The notes beneath the pieces are model-generated. The model had not been told where the DNA came from and made no database searches. It was given only the letters and a program-made list of their open reading frames with translations. Source: Flavipsychrobacter sp. (GTDB taxonomy: Bacteria > Bacteroidota > Bacteroidia > Chitinophagales > Chitinophagaceae). Taken from it: a stretch of DNA of 64,000 nucleotides. The stretch is from positions 129,501 through 193,500 of the forward strand of contig JAWKLD010000001.1 of the NCBI GenBank assembly GCA_041392855.1. The letters are read 5' to 3'. The position numbers and the translations under genes are program-made. Shown here piece by piece: positions 58,706-64,000 of this stretch; positions within the stretch are counted from its first letter, which is position 1, and each line of letters begins with the position of its first letter.

Positions 58706-61261
58706 ATGCTTCGTTATATATCTATCACTCTAGCGCTTTTGTTTGTTATATCAAATGTGCAAGCCGCTATATTAAAAGGTCGTGTACAAGACACCAAGGG
58801 AGAGCCTCTACCATTTGCTACCGTATTTGTAAAAGGTAGTACTATCGGTACTTCTGCTAATGCCAATGCAGACTATTCATTAAGATTGTCTGAAGGTAAG
58901 TATACCATAGTATGTCAATACATGGGGTTTACTCAGGCGGAGCATGTATTGACTATAAAAGCAGGCGAAACTGTAACACATAACTTTAGCTTGATGGAAC
59001 AAAATTTAAAGCTAAAGACAGTAACAGTTAAGTCGGGTGAAGACCCCGCATATGGTATCATTAGGCAAGCCATTAAACGTAGAAAGTTTCATTTAGAGCA
59101 ACAAAACTCTTTCCAGTCCTCTATTTACCTGAAAGGTGTATTGCGTATGCGGGATATGCCAGACCAAGTATTTGGTATTAAAGTGAAAGATGCCGATGGT
59201 GAAAGTGGGGGCTTGAGTAATGAGCTTGGTGTGGACTCAAACGGTAAAGGTGTTTTATACCTCTGCGAGCAGGATGTAGATTATTATTCTAAAGACAATA
59301 AAAGTAAGACCGTTATTAAGTCGGTAACAGAAAGCGGAGACCCGAATGGATTGGGTATGTCACAAGTGCCTAGTGTTATCAGCTTCTACGAAAATAATGT
59401 GAACGTACTTAATGGTGCCAACCCAAGAGGTTTTATTTCTCCTATAAGTGATAATGCGTTACGCTACTACAAGTATAAATATGAAGGAGAGTTTATAGAG
59501 AACGGTTATACTGTTGATAGGATAAAAGTAACACCGAGAAGGTTATACGAGCCACTATTTACTGGTACTATTTATATAGTAGAAAAGGATTGGGCTATAC
59601 ACAGTTTAGACTTTTTGTTGACGAATAAAGCCAATCTAGACCAGCTGGATACACTAGCTGTAAAGCAAGTGTATCTGCCGCTTAGAAAAGATACATGGGT
59701 GATAAAAAACCAAGTGTTGTTCCCTACTTTAACCATATTAGGTTTTGATATTTCGGGGCACTTTATTACAGTTTACGACAAGCAAAAGGTGAATGAGGCA
59801 ATACCTGATAGTGTGTTCGATCGTAAGATAGTGAGCGAATACCTTGCGGATGCCAATAAAAAAGATTCGACCTATTGGGTTGATAAAAGACCTATACCCT
59901 TAGAGCAAGATGAACTGAAAGACTACGCAAGAAATGATAGTATTGTAAGGCGAGACACTAGTAGCTACAATTTAGATTCACTAAGAAGAAGAGGGAATCG
60001 CTTTTCTCCAACAGACTTGATAATTGGTGGATATACTTACCATACTAAGAAGTATAAAAATAGATTGCGTATTAATTCAGCTTTGGATGGTATGGTGAAT
60101 TATAATACCGTTGAAGGGATATATGTAGCTCCCCGCATAAATTGGAGAAGCTCGTTGGGTCAACAAAAAAGCATTGAGCTAAATACTGTAGCTAGGTATG
60201 GTTTTGCTAACACGCGCTTCAATATGTTTGGTAAGCTGGCCTATATACAAAGGCAAAAAGATTGGAGAGATAGAAATTGGCAAATAGGTATAGAAGGAGG
60301 GAAGTATATTTTCCAGTATAACCAGAATAGTACTGTTTCTTCAATGATAAATCTGTTTAGCACACTAGCCTACAGTAAGAATTACATGAAGCTGTATGAA
60401 CGTTGGACAGGTGCAGCATTCGTAAAAAGGAACTACGGCAATGGTTTTAGTTGGTACGCAAAAGCAGGTTTCCAAAAAAGATTGCCTTTAGCCAATACCT
60501 CTTTTTATACATGGTCTAACTTTACGCCAGCTAGGTGGACCTCAAACTATCCTGCTGAACTAGCCGCTACCAAATGGGAGCAACATAATGCAGCATTGAT
60601 AAAATTAGGATTGTCTTATCAGCCTGGTGTTAAATACATTATTCTGCCTGATGGTAAAAAACCATTAAGCAGTAATAAACCCACTTTTACCTTACAGTAC
60701 GAAAAAGGAATACCTAATATCTTAGATAGTAAGACCGATTTTGATAAATGGGTCATAGGCATAAAAGATGATATGAACTTTAAGCTACTAGGGTTATTAA
60801 GTTATAACCTTACAGTAGGTGGTTTCCTTAACAGCAACTATGTGAGCTTGCCCGATATGAAGCATATTGCAGATAATCAAACAGTATTAGGCTTGTCTTA
60901 CATGAGTGGTTTCCAATTAGCACCTTATTATCAATACAGCAATACGGCAGAGCTATATGGCGAGGCGCATGTAGAGTATAATATGAATGGATTGTTGACC
61001 AACAAAATTCCTTTTTTTAGAAAAACACAATGGTACTTGCTGCTGGGTAATAATACATTGTATACGAATGATGGTAGCTACTATACAGAAGCCTTTGTTA
61101 GCTTGGATAACATAGGATTTAAGCTATACAGGTTCTTAAGAGTAGACCTTGTTAAGTCTTGGGACGATGTGGGTAGAAATAGTATAGGTTTTAGAGTAGG
61201 GTTAAAACTAGACGGTGTAATAAGCGTGGGTAGTAGTTCAGCTGAGAAATTCGATTGGTAA
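58706..61261 (+). CDS. DUF5686 outer-membrane protein with carboxypeptidase-regulatory domain
   Basis: 851 aa. Signal peptide ends NVQA before AILKG. A CarboxypepD_reg-like domain at ~22-105 (LKGRVQDTKGEPLPFATVFV) resembles the N-terminus of many Bacteroidota TonB receptors. The rest is a DUF5686-type region, with a mid-part (ENGYTVDRIKVTPRRLYEPL, GTIYIVEKDWAIHSLDFLL) and a large C-terminal barrel ending in KLDGVISVGSSSAEKFDW. No plug domain or TonB box is obvious, so it is not a classical receptor. Likely an outer-membrane protein of unknown function. Confidence 0.85.
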   Translation: MLRYISITLALLFVISNVQAAILKGRVQDTKGEPLPFATVFVKGSTIGTSANANADYSLRLSEGKYTIVCQYMGFTQAEHVLTIKAGETVTHNFSLMEQNLKLKTVTVKSGEDPAYGIIRQAIKRRKFHLEQQNSFQSSIYLKGVLRMRDMPDQVFGIKVKDADGESGGLSNELGVDSNGKGVLYLCEQDVDYYSKDNKSKTVIKSVTESGDPNGLGMSQVPSVISFYENNVNVLNGANPRGFISPISDNALRYYKYKYEGEFIENGYTVDRIKVTPRRLYEPLFTGTIYIVEKDWAIHSLDFLLTNKANLDQLDTLAVKQVYLPLRKDTWVIKNQVLFPTLTILGFDISGHFITVYDKQKVNEAIPDSVFDRKIVSEYLADANKKDSTYWVDKRPIPLEQDELKDYARNDSIVRRDTSSYNLDSLRRRGNRFSPTDLIIGGYTYHTKKYKNRLRINSALDGMVNYNTVEGIYVAPRINWRSSLGQQKSIELNTVARYGFANTRFNMFGKLAYIQRQKDWRDRNWQIGIEGGKYIFQYNQNSTVSSMINLFSTLAYSKNYMKLYERWTGAAFVKRNYGNGFSWYAKAGFQKRLPLANTSFYTWSNFTPARWTSNYPAELAATKWEQHNAALIKLGLSYQPGVKYIILPDGKKPLSSNKPTFTLQYEKGIPNILDSKTDFDKWVIGIKDDMNFKLLGLLSYNLTVGGFLNSNYVSLPDMKHIADNQTVLGLSYMSGFQLAPYYQYSNTAELYGEAHVEYNMNGLLTNKIPFFRKTQWYLLLGNNTLYTNDGSYYTEAFVSLDNIGFKLYRFLRVDLVKSWDDVGRNSIGFRVGLKLDGVISVGSSSAEKFDW

Positions 61262-61331
61262 TCGTAATTTATGCTTAGTTCTTCTATATTAAATGTTAGG
61301 ATAGTTATTTTAGCGGTAAATATCCTAACAG

Positions 61332-62267
61332 ATGAATGATGTACTCTTCACAAACCCGATAAGCAAGCTGTTTTTAAATACAGCCAGAGGCATACTCTCG
61401 GGTGCTAATGGCGGCTATATATTAGCTTATCATAGTATTAAGCCCGACTTGTTTGTGGAGCATATTAATATTCTTCGTCCGGATAGGCTAGTGTCGCTTA
61501 GCGAAATAGTTGCCCGTAAAGTTTCTGGAAAATCTACTAAAGGTCTTTTTGCGATAACGGTAGATGATGGCTATGAAGATACCGTGCCAGATTTGTGTGA
61601 TATATGTGCAGAAAAGGAATGGCCAATTACCTTTTTTCCACCTGTTGATTTCTTGAATGGTATTGTGATGGTTGCCTACCGCTTGGCCAATCTGCGTAAA
61701 TATGCTAAAGGGCAGGTGATAGCTATTGAAGGAGAAGAAAAAGATTTTCGTGACGAGCAGACATGGCACGAGTACTTTGAGCTTTTGCAGCACAAAATGT
61801 ACACCCTGCACGAGCGGGAGTATATGCATTTGTTTGATACTATTGCTGACTATGTAATCTCCAATAATATAGCCACCCGAGCTGATCTATATGAACACCC
61901 GCACCCTGTGACATGGGACTTCATAGCAAAAAAAAGTAAGAATGACCTCCTGAGCTTCCAGAGCCATGGTGTAACACATATGCCCGTAGCAGGTTTAAGT
62001 GATGAGGAACTGGCAAAAGAGTGTATAGACAGTAAGCAAAAACTATATGAAGTGACGGGTAAAGAAGTGAAGCACTTCTGCTACCCATATGGTGCGGATA
62101 AATGTATAGGCACAAAAGCACAGGCTATCGTTGCCCAACATTTCGACTCGGCAGTGACGATGAGTAGAGGTAGAATTGATAAAGCTGATACTTACATGCT
62201 ACCACGTATCCCTCTATATAATATTGATACGAAAGGGAGAACATTGCTAAAACAGTTAACTAAATAA
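61332..62267 (+). CDS. Polysaccharide deacetylase family protein (NodB-like)
   Basis: 311 aa. The NodB motif 1 is FAITVDDGYEDTVPD (Asp-Asp metal and catalytic pair). Later motifs are SFQSHGVTHMPVAGL (SHGxTH metal-binding motif 2) and KHFCYPYGAD (motif 3). No signal peptide or membrane anchor is clear, so it may act in the cytosol on a sugar intermediate; family members remove N-acetyl groups from glycans. It is 4 bp upstream of a GNAT gene, which suggests a joint role in modifying a surface glycan. Confidence 0.85.
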   Translation: MNDVLFTNPISKLFLNTARGILSGANGGYILAYHSIKPDLFVEHINILRPDRLVSLSEIVARKVSGKSTKGLFAITVDDGYEDTVPDLCDICAEKEWPITFFPPVDFLNGIVMVAYRLANLRKYAKGQVIAIEGEEKDFRDEQTWHEYFELLQHKMYTLHEREYMHLFDTIADYVISNNIATRADLYEHPHPVTWDFIAKKSKNDLLSFQSHGVTHMPVAGLSDEELAKECIDSKQKLYEVTGKEVKHFCYPYGADKCIGTKAQAIVAQHFDSAVTMSRGRIDKADTYMLPRIPLYNIDTKGRTLLKQLTK

Positions 62268-62271
62268 GGTC

Positions 62272-63300
62272 ATGTCCACCGACAATATTTCTATTCATCT
62301 TTTTTCGGAGCTGGAAGAGGCTGATATATTAGCATTCAATAAAAAGGCCTATCCTAATAAGGCGCATAAGCTTAACAGTCCATTACTTAAATGGCAGTTT
62401 CGCATAGGGTACGATGCCAAGGTTGAGCCTATTTATATAAAGTATGAAGGTAAGATAGTAGGGCAGGCAGCACTACAACCCATAATGGCTACATGTGGTG
62501 CGCAACAATATATGGCTACTTGGTACAATAATTTTATTGTACTGCCGAGTATGCAAGGCAAAGGTTTAGGTAAAATACTGACCCAAAAATGGATGGAGTT
62601 GGCACCGCTACACATTACCAACTGTAATGATAACTCGATGGCTGTGTTTAGAAAATTGGGTTGGGATGAAGAGTTTCATACGGTGCGCTATGGATTGCCG
62701 ATCAACATAAATGCCTTAGCCAGATCGAAAGGGTGGACGGGAGTTAAAGCAATGGCAGCAGCTGTGTTGTCTCCCTTGTACAGCCTTTGGCTAAAAATGA
62801 AATATGGTAAAGCGCAACATGCGGCAATAACACCGATAAAAGATATACCTCTTGATGAAATAGTGACTGACTGTAAAGAAGAAGGAGAGAATAGACTCGT
62901 GAGGGATAAGGCTTGGGTGCAATGGCGCTTGCTGGATAGCCCCTATGCTAATAAGCATTATAGAATAAAGCTTGGCGATGCGGTTATCTATTTCAGAGTG
63001 TTGGAGTATGCGGACATCAAACGAATACACATCCTTTATCAAAATACAAATGTGGCTGCCAAAGCGCAAAGAGCAGTGCTACAAGCTTTAGTAGCACATG
63101 CTATTCAAGAAAAAGTAGGGTTGCTATGGGGTATTACCAATGTGCCAGCTTTAAAAGAGTTGTATGATAAAGTGCTTTTTGATAAGCTCAGTGCACGTTT
63201 TGCCTATCATAGCCAAGAAGGTGAAGTAATGCAAGGTTTGAAGAATGCACCATTGCCACTACAGAGTATCGACTCGGATTATGACTTTATGTATTTTTAA
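62272..63300 (+). CDS. GNAT family N-acyltransferase
   Basis: 342 aa. The N-terminal half is a GNAT domain with the acyl-CoA-binding loop in FIVLPSMQGKGLGKILTQKW (QGKGLG near residue 102), followed by NDNSMAVFRKLGWDEEF. The second half (from about residue 200) appears to be another GNAT-like lobe (KAWVQWRLLDSPYANKHY and AQRAVLQALVAHAIQEKVGL). The acceptor is unknown. The 4-bp gap to the deacetylase makes an operon; the pair could deacetylate and then re-acylate a glycan or lipid sugar. Confidence 0.82.
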   Translation: MSTDNISIHLFSELEEADILAFNKKAYPNKAHKLNSPLLKWQFRIGYDAKVEPIYIKYEGKIVGQAALQPIMATCGAQQYMATWYNNFIVLPSMQGKGLGKILTQKWMELAPLHITNCNDNSMAVFRKLGWDEEFHTVRYGLPININALARSKGWTGVKAMAAAVLSPLYSLWLKMKYGKAQHAAITPIKDIPLDEIVTDCKEEGENRLVRDKAWVQWRLLDSPYANKHYRIKLGDAVIYFRVLEYADIKRIHILYQNTNVAAKAQRAVLQALVAHAIQEKVGLLWGITNVPALKELYDKVLFDKLSARFAYHSQEGEVMQGLKNAPLPLQSIDSDYDFMYF

Positions 63301-63316
63301 AATGACGTAAAATTGT

Positions 63317-63324
63317 TATATTTG
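63317..63324 (+). promoter_or_regulatory. -7 element before the small lipoprotein gene
   Basis: TATATTTG, an exact TAnnTTTG match, 20 bases before the ATG at 63345. Confidence 0.55.
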
Positions 63325-63344
63325 TAAAGCTGTAAAAGTGAATC

Positions 63345-63740
63345 ATGCCATATAAATACCTTCTATTAAGCATCGCTACATTTTTCCTATTTACAGCGTG
63401 TAATACAGAGCGCAAAGTGAACTGTGAGCAGTTTAAGGATGGTCGTTTCAAAATAGAAGATACGGCTAATGGCACTTCTTATATTGTTCGCAACGGAAAG
63501 CATCAAACAGAGATACTGAACGGTCAGGTAGATAGCTCTACTTTTATAGTGAACTGGATAGGAGAATGTGAATATACTTTGACCCCAACTCAGGAAACAC
63601 GTGAGCGCTACTATAACTTACCCGATGACGCAATGCTCACCATCAAGATAAATGAGACCAAAGAGAACTCCTATATTCAAACAACCTCTGCCAACTTCTC
63701 TGAAACTAAGGTGACCAATGAGGTAATCAGAATAAAATAA
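63345..63740 (+). CDS. Small predicted lipoprotein
   Basis: 131 aa. The N-terminus is a lipoprotein signal (LLLSIATFFLFTACN, lipid-attached Cys19). The mature part begins with a second Cys (KVNCEQFKDGRFKIED) and contains STFIVNWIGECEYTLTPTQ, which matches a widespread small Bacteroidota envelope family sometimes mislabelled DNA topoisomerase IV. Two mature cysteines could form a disulfide. The function is unknown. It has its own promoter. Confidence 0.75.
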   Translation: MPYKYLLLSIATFFLFTACNTERKVNCEQFKDGRFKIEDTANGTSYIVRNGKHQTEILNGQVDSSTFIVNWIGECEYTLTPTQETRERYYNLPDDAMLTIKINETKENSYIQTTSANFSETKVTNEVIRIK

Positions 63741-64000
63741 ACGGGTGCATATTTAGCAATATGTGTGTGAAGAGCATAGCAAATGTTTATTTTTATAAGC
63801 ATTTTTTATTGACTTCTGTCACTTTCAATATGGTTAGACATTTTCCTGTTCTTGTAAAAATAAACTGTTGGATGGATGATACAATAGTTTTAAATGAAAA
63901 AACTGATACTTAATTGGATTTGTTACAATATTTTTATAATCAATTCGTTATATTTATAGTGCATTATCACATGAGAACCGGTTCATTCCAGATAATCGCC
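63741..64000. other. AT-rich window end with possible start of a further gene
   Basis: No complete gene is visible. There is a weak hairpin CATATT-TAGC-AATATG (63748-63763) after the lipoprotein stop. Near the end, TATATTTA (63949-63956, one mismatch from the -7 consensus) is followed by ATG at 63971 opening MRTGSFQIIA before the window stops. That frame is too short to judge. Confidence 0.3.

Noticed and set aside
1..64000. tRNA genes, CRISPR arrays, insertion sequences, prophage
   Set aside because: Intergenic spaces are short; no cloverleaf-like segment, spaced repeat array, transposase or phage protein was seen.

Overview
This is a 64-kb piece of an AT-rich bacterial chromosome from the phylum Bacteroidota, most likely a Chitinophagales/Sphingobacteria-type organism. 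The evidence is: promoters of the Bacteroidota form (TTG/TTTG, about 16-20 bp, TAnnTTTG) before many genes; two secreted proteins with type IX secretion (T9SS) C-terminal sorting domains; a SprE/PorW-like TPR protein; a DUF5686/carboxypeptidase-regulatory outer-membrane protein; a BlaR1-type M56 protease fused to a TonB C-terminal domain; a zinc-free L36; and a single-chain L-serine dehydratase. I see no mobile elements, CRISPR arrays, tRNAs or rRNAs. No stretch over 300 bases is left without a gene once two small minus-strand genes at 6970-7305 are counted.

Layout. 1-1438: end of queA and a heptose gene pair (gmhA, gmhB-like). 1484-5296: infA-rpmJ-rpsM-rpsK-rpsD-rpoA-rplQ, with stem-loops in four of its gaps. 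5336-11016: thioesterase, AlkD-like repair protein, a minus-strand SPFH / ribbon-helix-helix / small membrane protein cluster, holB and ricT. 11039-15356 (minus): recQ, then a secreted protein / methyltransferase / folK operon. 15485-19677: sppA, sdaA, kdsA. 19674-20738 (minus): a hydrolase-like gene interrupted by an in-frame amber codon. 20866-28015: S9 dipeptidyl peptidase, a pepT/DUF1573/ubiA/dapB minus operon, marC and a DUF4846 lipoprotein. 28036-34132 (minus): a VWA/TonB-plug fusion, an M13 peptidase, and a tightly coupled operon of an M23-like N-terminal protein, AtpZ, a membrane protein and SprT. 34336-43564: SprE-like protein, spoT, M32 peptidase, a membrane protein, rimM, trmD. 43667-46392: two T9SS cargo genes sitting between trmD and rplS. 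46523-50871: glyA, a secreted 736-aa protein and PPK2. 50875-54870 (minus): NYN-LOTUS protein, sterol-desaturase-like protein, two unknowns, ZIP transporter. 55017-64000: blaI-blaR1/TonB, trpS, dNK, DUF5686 protein, deacetylase-GNAT pair and a small lipoprotein.

Most genes are core housekeeping: translation, transcription, DNA repair and replication, Kdo and heptose synthesis for LPS, lysine, folate, menaquinone-type prenylation and ppGpp. Around them lies an envelope set typical of the phylum. The most notable non-coding structure is the intergenic region 54875-55005. It holds a perfect 24-bp palindrome and an overlapping dyad at the ZIP promoter, and three identical-core ACTAA-N4-TTAGT dyads spaced exactly 20 bp apart before blaI. 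Other points to re-examine are the amber-interrupted gene facing kdsA, the 11-residue repeat array in the SprE-like protein, and a candidate His/Cys (clan CD-like) C-terminal domain in the 736-aa secreted protein.
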